DNA from: Anaspis maculata
Taxonomy: Eukaryota > Arthropoda > Insecta > Coleoptera > Scraptiidae
Direction: 5' to 3'
NCBI GenBank assembly: GCA_949128115.1
Contig: OX421968.1
Location: forward strand, 6,200,001 to 6,264,000
DNA length: 64,000 nt
Shown: positions 1 to 11,500 of the stretch, in pieces
How positions within the stretch are numbered: position 1 is the stretch's first letter
Layout: every line of letters starts with the position of its first letter
Notes under the pieces: model-generated
Told to the model about the DNA's origin: nothing
Database searches by the model: none
What the model saw: the letters and a program-made list of their open reading frames with translations, nothing else
Made by a program: the position numbers and the translations under genes

Positions 1-316
1 CAACCTGCGAGGAAAATGAAGCCGAAATATCAGAGAAAATTTTAAAGGAAGTTTCATTGATCTAGGCCGTATAGTTTGTCAGTTATGAATTTTTTTCTGG
101 CGCATTGAGTTGGAACGTCGCCCGGCGTGTGCTTGCATACAGTAAATCGCCGCATAACAAACAGTGGAACGCGGCACGGCGCGGCGCGGCGATTTACTGT
201 ATGCAAGCACACGCCGGGCGACGTTCCAACTCAATGCGCCAGAAAAAAATTCATAACTGACAAACTTTCTTTAAAAGTTTCTATATAATTTCGGCCTCAT
301 TTTCTACGCAGGTCGT
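1..316. repeat. Foldback (palindromic) element, left end at window edge
   Basis: The whole stretch is an inverted repeat. Its inner arms (74-153 and 186-265) are perfect reverse complements over 80 bp around a 32-bp GC-rich loop (154-185). The outer parts (1-73 and 266-316) pair imperfectly, for example a CCTGCG-type end at the left with CGCAGG at 306-312. No ORF is present. The structure fits a foldback/MITE; its true left end may lie before base 1. Confidence 0.8.
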
Positions 317-699
317 ATCTAAAAAATCCTACGAGGAAAGAAGTTCTTCGCATGGTCAAAAAGAGACTGCATTTTTGGTCAATATAATGTTTATTGTTCT
401 ATAAACACGTTCGTGAACAATTATCTTTAGTCGGTGATGTATCATTGGAAAGGTTTTTCCATGTACTTTTATTTAAAAAAAAGAACAGACCGATAGCTCA
501 ACTGGATCCAGAAATATAACATTGTGAATGCTGAACTGCTCATTTTCAATTTTTGAGGTTTTTTACCCATAAAAAAGGTCCCTACCACAAGATCATCCCC
601 AAAATGACCATACATACGTGGAATTTAATTCTCTATAAGACCTATAAGGTTTGTTTGGTGCTGTCATACCTTCAAAAAAAAAACGATGACTTTTCAGGC

Positions 700-1155
700 C
701 GATTTCGCTCCACTAATCAGTGTTTGCAACTTGTACCTGGGAGGAGACACTGGATCACGTTCTTTTAATCTGTCCAATTTATTCTCAACTTTGGCACTTC
801 TATTTGAGAAAATATACCTTTTTTATCTACACCTGACTTTTCCGTTGGGATGCTACTGAACGTTGCTAATATTTTTCAATTATTGCCTGACCTGGTTTTA
901 TTTTTTTAAAGAGTTCCTTCGTCTGCGCGCTTTCAGCAGAAATTAATAATAGTTCCTATTTTGTGTAAACTGCATTGGTATTTTATTTCTTTTATTTTTC
1001 TTTTAGTGTAAATTTTTCAATTCTAATACGTTTAGCAATTTTTCTGTAAAACAGTTTTTCTTTCTAGGAATTTGTTATTTTTGTTGCATTAGTTGAGCAT
1101 TGCTATAAGAATTGTAATTCTGGGAAAGCAATAAAGAATGATTGATTGATAATAA
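700..1155 (+). pseudogene. 3' end of a 5'-truncated LINE (non-LTR retrotransposon)
   Basis: Reading from 726, the frame gives TCTWEETLDHVLLICPIYSQ. This is the Cys/Glu-Thr/His/Cys-Pro signature found at the C-terminus of Jockey/CR1-type LINE proteins after the reverse transcriptase. A stop follows about 17 codons later, with remnants of the same frame beyond it. An AT-rich 3' UTR ends in AATAAA at about 1,130 and a short GATT-type tail. The 5' part is missing, as is usual for dead LINE copies. The clade cannot be fixed from so short a tail. Confidence 0.7.
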
Positions 1156-2480
1156 AACGAGCTAATAAAATGTTGCATAGGACTACCATAACCCAAAGAG
1201 AGTTGAGGAGGAAAACAATTTATTTATTTTACTACATAACGATTAGATATAAATAATAATTAATGTATCAGTTGTTGGTTGATTGTGGATAAACATTGTT
1301 TGTACCTTGTCGAAATTGAGATATCTTCGATAATGTACCAACCAGAGGCGTAATACTATTAATATTTCAGTGTTGTCCATGAGCGAATTGCGCATTTGGG
1401 AACAATGTTCACTGATGCACTTACAAGTCGAAGCCGGGCAGTCCAGGCACTACCTTGTCAAGAAGTCATTTAGAATCATAGAGACGTTTTGCAACATTGG
1501 TTTTAATCTTTGAATCTGCCGCAACTGGAGTATGCATCCGTTGTCTGATAATTCAACCACAAGAAATCTTCTTCTGGATTGTGCAGCGGCGTTTTCTGAA
1601 GCTGCCGGCGTTCAGGGCTGATCTCAGGATTATTTGTGGTTTCTTCGACCATTGTCATTCATCATGAAATGGAAGATCATGATCAACCAAAAATGGAAGA
1701 ATCAGATATTTTCAAATTGAATATTATTGTTGTGTTGTTTACAACAGTTTCCAGCTCTGGATTGTTAGCATAAATTCCATAGAACTGAACGACAATGCCG
1801 TTAGCTCTTCATAATAACAGTTTGGGCATCGCCAGCACGTACCGGCCGCGAATAATTTTGGTTGACTAAAGGTTTTCTACCAATTTGGCCGTCGTCTCTC
1901 GCAGTTTGAGTGCGATTTATTCAATTTCCATTTCGGAATCGGACATACCCTACTTATTAATTGATACGAATTGACATTGAAAAACTTAAATGTCAGTTTT
2001 TCAAAGTCACCCAATTTGCGTCAAGCCTGCTCCGTAGGAAGCTTCGTTCGAGATTGTCATTTCATTTTGCCAATTAGTTCATGATGTTTTGTGGGTAAAA
2101 TCGTACACATACAATGCCCGCAGCTGGAATAACGCAATTACCGTGTCGGTGGACGGTATGTGATGTAGGTATTACACAGATACTGTGTCAGAAAAATGTT
2201 GAAACAATTTTGTTCAATTTTTGCAGAGGGCTCCTCTGTTATCTTTATAATCTGATAAGATTTCAGTACAGTATGTTTTTTAGAACAGACTAAACAGAGA
2301 AAAAATTGATCTTTTCGAAGTGTCTTGAATTTCCATGTTGTACTAAACAAGATGACTATGCAATATTTTTTTTTAACAATTGCAAAAGGTTCCAGATGTT
2401 CTAAATGCGATGTAAGAGATTGAGTGAAATGATTCGTTTCTATTGAATTCTTCTGCGGTAGTTTTTATGAAAACCATCTT
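1156..2480. other. No recognisable gene
   Basis: AT-rich unique-looking sequence. No ORF on either strand resembles a known domain, and I see no convincing exon borders. A short minus-strand open stretch near 1,450-1,600 contains no motif I know. Confidence 0.5.
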
Positions 2481-2639
2481 CAGGATTATAGGTATAGTAA
2501 ACAAGATGTCCCAGAATAAGTGTTCACAGGGAGATGGAGAATGAAAAATAAGGGGACTTTCTTTGACAAACATACCCTCGCAAACGTATAATAACGAATA
2601 TACATCAGGCCTTTACAGATGTTTTTTTGCATAACTTTT

Positions 2640-3240
2640 GAACCGTTCAACCGATTTGATTCAAATTGAAGTTTACCAAAACAAGTCTCTATTGAACAGT
2701 CTTAATAAACGCTTTTCATCAAAAATTTCAGGGGCGAGGATAACAGATGGCATCTTCTCCTTTTCCCCCTGTTTTTCACCCCCCGCATTATTTTTGGGAA
2801 TATTTTCAATTTTTGAATTCTAGGTTCAAGTTAGGGAACAAAGTTACTCTCGCAAAATGTTGATCAGAAGCTTTATTTTTGAGATATTTGGGTTTGAAAC
2901 CTTGGAAAATATATCGAAATCGCCACTTGCAAAGACCTCAAAATTAAAATCCAAGAAAACTTGTGTTTCCTCACCTGCAATAAGTTTCCTAGGTTTTCTA
3001 AGTTGATAAACCACCATATTTTGCTGAGAAACGAGAAGTTTTCAGGAAAAAGAAACGAATTTGGGCTCTGGAATCGAAATATGTTTTCCAAACTTTCATA
3101 CCCAGAAAAATTCCTCAAAAATGAAGCCTTGAATCAAAATTTTGCACGAGTAATTTTTTTCTCTGAACTGAACGTGGAATCCAAAAATTGGAACCATTCC
3201 CAAAAATTATTGTGGGGGGGGGGAGGGTGAAAAATAGCAG
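2640..3240. repeat. Diverged palindromic repeat related to the MITE at 42,975-44,014
   Basis: The block at 2,831-2,965 pairs as an imperfect inverted repeat with about 3,055-3,175. The same text occurs in both arms of the TA-flanked element at 43.3-43.7 kb, for example the shared phrases GAGATATTTG and GCTGAGAAACGAG. A G-run (3,214-3,223) lies near the right side. The open reading frames on both strands here are by-products of the palindrome. Ends and target duplication are not recognisable, so this is an old copy. Confidence 0.65.
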
Positions 3241-3309
3241 GAATCCCATCATTCTTCCATATTTAAGGATTCCCAAGTTTGAGTCAATTTTCATACCGGA
3301 ATAAAAAAT

Positions 3310-3952
3310 CGGTAAGTGAATAATATGGCTCTTCAGCAGATGACCCGATTTGATTAGATATGGTCTTGAAATAAGGCTGTATTTTCAGCAGGCTAAAATT
3401 ATTTTGAGGATTTCTCCCTCAAAAATGGAGATGAAAACTCAATTTTTTTTATAAGGTGTGCTGAGTGTAATACAAAATTGAATACAGAGCGTTTTTTGTC
3501 AAAAAATGTCCCAGTAATCCTTTAGAAACTTTTCTAGTGTTTTAGGGCTATTAGGCTCCTAAAAAAATGTGGGGTAGTCCAAACGGAAGCAAGGTGGACA
3601 AACATTCAATGGAATCCCATCAAAATCTCTATATCTCTTAATCTTTATTTTTGAGAGCGAAATATTGATACCCTGCGTATCCAGCCTCAAGACGAAAAAT
3701 TTATTCCTCTATTATACATTATTGGTTTTGACTTTCTGGCAACTTTCAATAAACAACAACGAGTACAAATAAGAAGGCCTATTTTCAATTGTTTCTGTCA
3801 CCTTGACTTTTTATATGTAGACCATTTTGTACGGATACGGATATGAAATATTCAATTGGCTGGCTAATGCTGAAAAGTTGGATGAAATCGGTGGTGAAAT
3901 AAAACTTTTAAAAGGAAACATTGCGAGCACGATTTTTAATGGCCCACTCGAT
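3310..3952 (+). repeat. Partial copy of the CCGGGTGGGCC palindromic element
   Basis: The pieces at 3,310-3,374 and 3,691-3,952 match the right arm of the elements at 13,060-14,636 and 38,776-40,353, including the terminal block ending GGCCCACTCG. A 312-bp MITE (3,375-3,686) splits it. The left arm is missing. Confidence 0.7.
3375..3686. mobile_element. TTAA-type MITE, internally deleted copy
   Basis: The ends are GGCTGTA at the left and its complement CAGCC at the right. The interior is the same as the 442-bp element at 10,262-10,703 but about 130 bp shorter. The flanking tetranucleotides are ATAA and TCAA, decayed from TTAA. No coding capacity. The TTAA preference is typical of elements mobilised by piggyBac-type transposases. 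Confidence 0.7.
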
Positions 3953-3959
3953 ATCTAAT

Positions 3960-4555
3960 TCAAAAAAGTCAACGCACAAAAAAAAACACCGCAGCTCTCG
4001 ACAATTTGCTTGTCAGCTCTGACCACGCGCTCAAGAAAAGTGTTTTCTTCAACAATTCACATACAATGGCTTTTATCCAATCCTATTGAATAATGCACGC
4101 ATTATCACGCGCATATATGCCTGCATTTTCTAGTAAGACTGGATAAAGCATAGTATTCTACTCGCGGGTAATGGCAATTACTCATTCGGATGCTTTACTA
4201 CGACACTCGTCAAGGCTTATGTCGGCAAACTGCATCCCCATGAGTAAAAAGCAATAATTACCCGCTTGTTGAATAATATATCATTATGAATAATATACCA
4301 TTATACATACATATTGTATACTGCGTATGTTCATGAGCGTTGATATCGGGCTGAATTTTCGGTTCAGGCCAAATATGTCAAGGAACAAATCCAAAATACC
4401 GTCAATGTCCCTTCACTGTCATAATAGAGTATTATACTAAAACATTTTTTCGATTGAAGTAGAAACTAGATTGAAAAATAATTGACCCGCGTTTTTTTTT
4501 ATCCAGTCACAAATCGTACCGTTTGGACGCAATGAATAAATAAATAACATCAACT
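3960..4555. other. No recognisable gene
   Basis: AT-rich intergenic or intronic sequence. Small inverted motifs such as the ATTATACATAC repeats near 4,290-4,320 are visible, but nothing can be called. Confidence 0.5.
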
Positions 4556-4560
4556 ACTTC

Positions 4561-4608
4561 TGACGTCACAGCGAGTCACCGCCTATACCGCCTGTGTAAA
4601 TGACGTCA
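4561..4608. promoter_or_regulatory. Two palindromic CRE sites 40 bp apart
   Basis: The full 8-bp cAMP-response palindrome TGACGTCA occurs at 4,561-4,568 and again at 4,601-4,608, a start-to-start distance of 40 bp (about four helical turns), within a locally GC-richer stretch. CREB/ATF-type bZIP proteins bind this motif. No TATA box or first exon can be assigned, so a promoter or enhancer role is inference only. Confidence 0.3.
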
Positions 4609-5400
4609 GCACTAGGCAGAACATTTCACGTTCGGCAAAATTTCCAGATGGGATGATTAGCTTGCTTCTCTAGTGTTGGTGATTATTGCGGAAATAGACC
4701 GACGTCAAATAAATTAACAAAAGAGAAATTGGTACGCAACCCTTCAATGGAATTGGGAAATTCCACAGAACAAGGTAGAAGATCACGCGTTTGCGAACAC
4801 TGTTCGTTGGTTGAAGCGCGCGCACATCCATTTGAAACCATTAGCCCATTGGATTGTAAAAATAAATTGGGAACAAACTGGGACTGCTTATTCTACTTAT
4901 TCTACATACTGGAATGCTCGCTGAGGTGTCATCCCAGATAAGGAGATTGCCCTGGTGCCCTGCTTACGGATTTACAAAAGATGATGAGGCCAATTGGAAG
5001 GATTTTTTTTTACTGATCTAGAAATTTTATATGCGGTTGCGAAAGCCTCTAGGGTCTATTTTGTAAATGATGCCGTTAAAATTTTAATGGGGTTGCTGGA
5101 AACGGTTTGAAATACCATCAAATCGTGACATTTCCTTTGAAAATCACGGCTCCTATCTCGGACTCGAAAGGCCAATCGAAACTTCGTATTCAACCCCGTT
5201 AAAATTGTAACGCCATCATTTTTCACAGAATAGACAATTTCATCAGATAATTCGCAAATTAGGCAAATTAATAAAGATTGAGCTTCCGATTTGTCGATGC
5301 GCTACCGTCGAGAATGCTATTGTTACAAAACTTGCTGGAGATCACGATGCGCGAGTAAAGCCACATCTGTGCAATTGGCGGAGGGGCTGTGCTTCGAGAG
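4609..5400. other. No confident gene; short ORF without recognisable domain
   Basis: A 70-codon plus-strand ORF starts at 4,729 shortly after the CRE pair. It contains several cysteines but no motif I recognise. The rest (4,940-5,400) is unassigned. Confidence 0.4.
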
Positions 5401-5407
5401 TTTGCTC

Positions 5408-5540
5408 GAATATACCATAGACAAGGACAAAAGTAGAAGAGGCAAGATACCTGCGTGGCTGTGTAATTTGTAGGCCGGCCATTTTGATTACATAACGGTT
5501 TTTCCTGGCGGCAATTTTAATTATGACAGGTGGGTGACAG
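5408..5540 (+). repeat. Dispersed short repeat, copy 1
   Basis: It contains GACAAGGACAAAAGTAGAAG followed by a block with ATAACGG and GGCGGCAATT. The same blocks occur in reverse complement at 6,735-6,863. The spacing of the blocks is conserved, which indicates two copies of one repeat in opposite orientation. Confidence 0.55.
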
Positions 5541-6730
5541 TACTGACAGTGTACTTGATAACAGCTACGAAGTTTTAGGTTAGATTGATTTGCTGTGATC
5601 GAACTTTCCTCGGCGCCGATATTTGGTTTTGTGTAAAACATAACAATAGAATTGAATGTTGAGTGTTATTCAATGTTCGTTTCCACGAATTCTACTTTTT
5701 GACCGGATATTATTTATATTCCTGGGATGCATTGCATTATTAATGCATTGTCGAGTGCATTGTACTTGATGACTTTTTGTTAAGAAAGTGAAGCAAGAAA
5801 GCCGCTATGGAAGTATGGAGAATGGGGTCCGCAGTTCAATCTCCACTTAGAAGCTGTGAAACAGATATCGAGGCCTCTGTGTGAAGTGTTCGTTTGGCGA
5901 TTTTCTCTGTGTAATAAGTTTGATCGAACCTGATTAAACTTAGCAGATGCATCAATACAGGATGTCTTGTTATACCTATCAAAATTTGCAAGAATATCAA
6001 GCGATTGATGAACCCAGAGATGGGAAGATATCCTTTCATACGTAACACTGAATTTAAATAATCAAATTTCACTCCGGTAACTAAGTTTTGTTTTTAGTTT
6101 TCCATGGAATGATGGGTTTCGATTGTGGCTCGAGGCAATTGGAATGATGAAGGAATAACTTGGAAACGTCTTATGAGAAAGGCTCAGTGCTGCTGATTGA
6201 TTCGAGGCATTTCGAAGTAATGTGAACAAAATTTTCTCCAGACTCCCAGGACCCGATTCAGAACCTCGTTTCGGACAATGATATTTTGAAACACACAATT
6301 CTATCTTAATTGAAAGAGCTGTAAGATGCTATTTGAAAATAAGATTAGGTGCACAATCTAGCCAAAACGTAAAGCGAAGAGCTGATTCAGTGTGATGTTC
6401 AACGAACACTTTCAAACTTGTATTATTTTATCACAAGTAAAACATTGAATATTTTTCTTGAAATTTTATTCTGTAGCTCAAATTAAGCACATACCGTGGG
6501 CCTTATGCCCATACGTCTATGGCCCATACTCGCAGTCGGTCTCCGATTGTCCCAAGGACTTGAGACATGCGAAGTCGGAGATCGAGCGAAGTATTGACTT
6601 TGAGTATGAGGATTAGTCAAGGCCGTGAACAGAAATTCTTGAGTTATTTGTTTCATTTACAAAGTATAGCCTACAAATTGTCTCATGACTGTCATCTGTT
6701 TTGACGTCTGTCTATGGTTTTGACTCGCGC
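5541..6730. other. No recognisable gene
   Basis: Minus-strand ORFs of 78 codons (5,836-6,072 and 6,062-6,298) lack any recognisable domain and are not supported by splice or start context. The stretch 6,480-6,600 is GC-richer with short internal echoes (CGAAGT, TCGGAG). Confidence 0.45.
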
Positions 6731-6734
6731 GTAC

Positions 6735-6863
6735 TCCTCCCATTTGAATTGCCGCCTTGGAAAAGCCGTTATGACCTAAAAATGGCGGACCCCATGCGAT
6801 ATCGGCTGAAATGGATGCGCAGTGGTTCTTCCTTCTTCTACTTTTGTCCTTGTCTTTGGAATA
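6735..6863 (-). repeat. Dispersed short repeat, copy 2 (inverted)
   Basis: Reverse-complement counterpart of 5,408-5,540, ending in the complement of GACAAGGACAAAAGTAGAAG at about 6,835-6,856. ORFs on both strands here are incidental. Confidence 0.55.
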
Positions 6864-7567
6864 TACGCAAACCCGATGGACTTTTCCAGAGTCCCTCAAA
6901 AAAAACTAGCGGCCAACGCTGGATTCCGCCGGAAAACGCTTGGAATATTCTTGAATACGTGATATTCAAGATTTTATCAAAGGTTATATCAAGTATTCCT
7001 GCGATAGGACGAACCTTTTCATTTAAATATTCTTGCATACATAACGCGATTGTATAAGGTGCGGCACAGCCAGGGCAGGTCAGATTTGAATTCAGGGCGA
7101 CAGTGAGTACATCAGCGAAGTTGAATAAAGAGATCTGTAAATGCGATGATTTATCTGATTTGTGAACTGAAAATTGGGGGCTGTAGCATCTCATAGCGCA
7201 ATAAATGAGCTAGATATCGAAGGAATAAGAAAATATTGGATTTATCTAACCCTCTTTGAAGCTGCACACTTCAAATGCGGGTGAAATTGTTGAGTGGCCC
7301 AATTCGATAATTGATACGCAGATTAATTCAAATTATCAACTATTCGCCAATAAGAAGTAATGAAACACAAGGGGTCGTCTGATCAACAAACTGCATCCCC
7401 ATCAAATAGAAAGAGGGAAAGATAATCGTGATTTGGGCGAGGTCAATATACTTCTTCGACTCTGTACAATTCGGTTACAGCTTTTTTTGCAATATCCTTG
7501 GCGTCCTTTGAGAAAAAAAATACAGGATATAATATATGAATATGGAACGGAGAGATCAAAGGAGGAA
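6864..7567. other. No recognisable gene
   Basis: AT-rich sequence. The 118-codon ORFs on opposite strands (6,701-7,057 and 6,838-7,194) overlap each other and show no known motif, so I treat both as chance. Confidence 0.45.
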
Positions 7568-7663
7568 ATGTACAAATACTCGATCTCCGTGATATTCCTC
7601 CTGTTCATTGCAAGTAGAACTTATGCGTTCAATAGCGGTTGTCTAGTGCACAAACAAATTCGA
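7568..7663 (+). CDS. Candidate first coding exon with signal peptide (tentative)
   Basis: An ATG at 7,568 in a fair context (A at -3) opens a peptide beginning MYKYSISVIFLLFIASRTYA. A short polar start, a hydrophobic core of about nine residues and a small-residue AxA-like end look like a secretory signal peptide, followed by FNSGCLVHKQIR. A possible splice donor (GTAAAG) begins at 7,664 in phase 0. No family can be assigned from 32 residues. It lies upstream of, and on the same strand as, the receptor exon at 25.7 kb, but a link between them is only a guess. It could equally be a chance ORF. Confidence 0.25.
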
Positions 7664-7669
7664 GTAAAG

Positions 7670-8628
7670 CAAAAAAAAAAGTGTTCCATCGTCGTTTCAG
7701 GTCAAGACTGGCCGCATTTTCCGGCAATTTGACAAGGGTAGATTGTAGATTGGAAAGAGTATGCTATCTAACTTGGAACCGCAATGAACCACCACTAATT
7801 ATTATTCACGTAATGGAACTGTTCGGGCATTCAATTTTCTCGCCGGACCACGGCAAGGATGTCAGGTAATTTTGTTAAAGTAGTTTTTGAGATGCGAACT
7901 TCGTAAATAGCATTTGGTCAGCTGGGTGTTTAAAATTGAATAATGCAAGAAGCTCTGGGTGAGGTTAAGGATGTAAACTAGACCCATTTCGTAGTTTTAG
8001 TATGCTTTAAGGAACTGAAACAGCATTTGGCGGTTTCGAGTATCGAACGGTAAGGTGCATAACCCTTCCGTGCAACACACTTCATATATGTATAATGAGA
8101 CAAGGGTCGTCAAATTGGGTGAAACCCTTCTAAATCATTAAAGACAATTCTTTCAGCGCGCCTCGTCCCGAATCCAACATTTCGGAGTGAAGGACCATTT
8201 TGCATACCTACGGCAGAGCGGGAAAGCGAGTCGTAAATTAGCACCATCCTCATTTTTTCTCGTGCCACTTTCGCGGCCGTCCATTGCAATTTGGAACAAC
8301 TTAGATCAACACGGCGAAAATTCTCCTCTCGCTGGGTTTTAGTTGCGCAAAATTGGTCGCATAAATAAGGGTCAAGTTGCTGTTCCAGAAAAGGATGCCT
8401 TAACAGTGAGTGGTTTCCACGTATCTCCACGTAAAATGAGGAAGCACGAGTATTCGGATATTTTAACAGAAACAGACCGAAGGCAAACTTGATGCCAACG
8501 CACGCAGCTCACGATTTACTTGGACCCGTCAATCTTCACGTGAGGTGTGATTATTACTAAGGCACCTTGCACTCCTTTCAGCAGCAGCACACTAGCACTA
8601 GCACACATTTAACAGGAATGCATCTAAA
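7670..8628. other. No confident gene; minus-strand 106-codon ORF
   Basis: A minus-strand ORF (8,110-8,430) is GC-richer than its surroundings and contains an AG|GTATGC-like donor near 8,208, but the peptide has no motif I recognise. A CAG-rich, CACTAG-repeated stretch follows at 8,578-8,610. It might be a 5' exon region; the evidence is too thin to call. Confidence 0.3.
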
Positions 8629-9141
8629 CTGCTCAACAACTGGAATGGCGGTATCGAAAATTTTGCCTTTTTTCAAGATGACGTAACTTTGGATTGACAC
8701 AACCGATTTTGAATTTGTTTCCACAGTTTTTTAGATCCATTTTTAGCAATCCATTCTATTGACGAGATGTTGTTTTTAATTCCAATCACTTTTTTTTGGG
8801 TGGTGGGTCGGGAAAGTAAAAAAATCATATCGTCATTGTTGGACATCTGATCTGAAAAATTCAAAAACCGTTTCAAGATTAGACATCAGGCTTTATAAAT
8901 AATTCATTAGAAATCGAAAAAAAAATCACAGAAACGGGGACCGTTCGAACTTGGCACAGTTTTGCAATGTTTTACATTCCACTCTGTAAAAAAGTAATTG
9001 AAATCAAAAACCTAATCTCGCCAATGAGATGGACTGCCGAAAGATGGATTTTAAAAACTGAAAACAAATTCGTCATTCGAACATTACGTCATTTTGAAGA
9101 AGGGCAAAATTTTCGATACCGTCATTCCAGTTGTTGAGCAG
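8629..9141. mobile_element. Foldback MITE, 513 bp
   Basis: The ends are CTGCTCAACAACTGG and its complement. The arms 8,629-8,690 and 9,080-9,141 pair almost perfectly, and pairing continues imperfectly for about 200 bp per side around a short centre. No ORF of note. The target duplication is not clear. Confidence 0.75.
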
Positions 9142-9399
9142 TTTACTTACTCACTATTGCGTTCTACACCTTTTCGAGTTGTAATTCAGGAACAGAAAGC
9201 GTCAATAATTGTAATTCAGATTAGTCAACTTTAGGGGAAGGTGCCCTATGACGGCGTGTGCCCAAGATGGCATGTTGTCAATATTTTTTATGAATTTGAA
9301 TTGAACGTCCAAGCGACCTATTTGATAAGCGCCCATTATCTCTAGATCGCGGGTTTGGAATAACAAGAATAACTGCAAGAAAGTGAAATGTCAGGGAAC

Positions 9400-9765
9400 G
9401 AGAGTTGAAACTGATCATTGTATATTTGTTGTAATTTGTTGTTTACTGGAAGGTATGTCCATGGCTACGATACACGCCACAAGACGGACCTGCGTCTGGA
9501 TTTCTGTCGCCTTGCTTGCACACAGAGGGCTCCTCGGTACATGTCGCTTAGGTTGTTTCGTGGGCTGCCCTTGAGAGTCTCTTGGAGAAAAAGAGTTCAA
9601 GAGAACGGTTGTAAATTTTTTGAGAGACTCAGCGTTTTATAGTATATGTGAATTTTTTGAAGCCGATTTAAAAGATCTGTGCTAAATTTTGTTTATATGT
9701 GTATAGGTAATTGACTTGTGTAAGCATGTAATATGTCGTAAACATAAATAAAACTTATCTTATGT
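9400..9765 (+). pseudogene. 3' end of a second LINE
   Basis: The frame 9,418-9,642 contains YDTRHKTDLRLDFCRLACTQ followed by RAPRYMSLRLF. This matches the C-terminal 'Y-x-T-R-x-K-x-x-x-R-L' and 'P-x-Y-x-x-x-x-x-F' blocks seen downstream of the reverse transcriptase in Jockey/CR1-like LINEs. An AT-rich 3' UTR follows, ending near AATAAAACTTATC (about 9,750-9,765). Everything upstream of the tail is missing, so this is a 5'-truncated, non-functional copy. It differs from the copy at 0.7-1.15 kb. Confidence 0.65.
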
Positions 9766-10261
9766 TTGATCTGGATTTGTATTTTTCGAGAAATATCAGA
9801 TATATAGGTATGTGAAGCGTATTGAAAGGAATTCGTTAGTTTTTCCAGTATAAAAATAGTTTAGTTCACTTAGAACCCTATACCTCTGAAATGTAACCAT
9901 TTATGAAGGGACGCAGCTCTATCTGCGTAATCAAGTTTAAATTTCTAGCAAAATAAAATAATGCGAAGTAATAAGTGAGTTCATGTAATGTCAAACTTCA
10001 TTAAAGTTAACCAACACAAAGAAAATAGAAAAAAATCGGATGTGTCACCCAAAAACTTGCCCGATGAGTAGCAAGGAACATATGACAATTTTTGTACGAA
10101 ACGTCCCTTCGGGTCGGAAGTTGAATTGAGACAAAGATTTAAACAAATTTTAAGCATTTTCTGTAGTATTTGCACAAAAAATTGAACAATTTTCCGGAGA
10201 ACCTCGAAGCTTTTTCCAAGTAATATCATTGCAAAAACCGTCAAATCAGGCTTTGTTTTAA

Positions 10262-10703
10262 GACTGTATTCTCAGTAGGTAAAAACTATTTCAAGGATTT
10301 CTCCCTCAATAATGGAGGTAGAAACTCAATTTTTTTTATACGTTGTACTGAGTGTATTACAAAATTGAGTACAGAGCGTTTTTTCATTTATGAGAAAATT
10401 TTTTTTCCTTTTTGTCAACAATTTTCTTTGAAAAATGGCTCTATTTTACTCTCTCAAACTACTCTATTTTCTACGTCTCTCAAAATTATAAAACAGTTGA
10501 TAATTTTTTTGCTTGTCGAAAAATATCCCAGTAATCCTTCAGAAACTTTTCTTGTGTTTCAGGGCTATTGGGCTCCTGAAAAAATGTGGGGTAATCCAAA
10601 CGGAAACAAGGTGGACAAACATTTAATGGAATCCCATCAAAATCTCTATATCTCTTTATCTTTATTTTTGAGGGAGAAATATTGATACCCTGCGTGTACA
10701 GCC
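10262..10703. mobile_element. TTAA-flanked MITE, 442 bp
   Basis: Bounded on both sides by TTAA (10,258-10,261 and 10,704-10,707). The ends are GACTGTA and, on the other strand, GGCTGTA. Block B (near 48,225 on the minus strand) has a single TTAA at the same place, so this is a precise filled/empty pair. The 106-codon ORF inside is not conserved in the sister copy at 3,375-3,686. It fits a piggyBac-type non-autonomous element. Confidence 0.85.
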
Positions 10704-11500
10704 TTAAGGTTCATTATTCAAGTCCGGTCTCGCTAAGCTAGATCGGGTTTGCATTTTCAACTGGAAAACTCTGGGAAAATTTGAAGAGTTTTCAGAGAAC
10801 TTGTCGGAAAATGTTGAAGAACCAGTTACGTTTTGTTTAAAAAAGTTGATGATATGATATAATGAAATGATATGATTTGATGTGATGAAAATCTAATCAC
10901 GGGATAAAAAGTTGGATTGCAATTTTTTCAGAAAGGAAAACTCCAGATCCGTTAGTCCTATTCTGAAGATAGATTCTTGTGGCGTGAGTTCCTACCAAAT
11001 CTGTGCAGCTAAAAATGTAACAAAAAATGAAATAGTTAAATCTGGGCTGGAAGAAGAATTAGGGTTTTTTTTCGAAAAAAAAATAAAACTTTTGGAGAAA
11101 AAAAAATCGAGTTTTCTGAATTTTGAAATACTTATACGTTTTCATATTTAATTTTAGAATCCCCTTCTTCTTTTCAATTCTCCTACTCCACTGGTTTTCA
11201 TGAAACTCACGTTTAAAGAATAAACAGTAGGAAATGCCGTCCATAAACATATATTTCGTAGAGCTATAACCGCAAGTCAAAGGTCGCACTGCAGTTTTTT
11301 TTTCCCATTTACGGAATGTGAAGTTTCAAATTGAACAAATCACCGCCGGGAAACCGAAACTGCGTCGAACTTGAAAACAGGCCTACACGACGGCCAATGC
11401 AATCTACTTTCGATATAGAATTTTTCGGAAAAAGTTGATCTACGAGCAAAGAAAAGTATCTGAGTAGAGTTTTGCACCAAACGCGGATAGTTTTAGTCAA

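Noticed and set aside
8110..8430. 106-codon minus-strand ORF
   Set aside because: No domain, no promoter or downstream exon; the GC-richer composition alone is not enough.
10365..10685. 106-codon ORF
   Set aside because: Lies inside the TTAA MITE and is not preserved in the sister copy at 3.4 kb.
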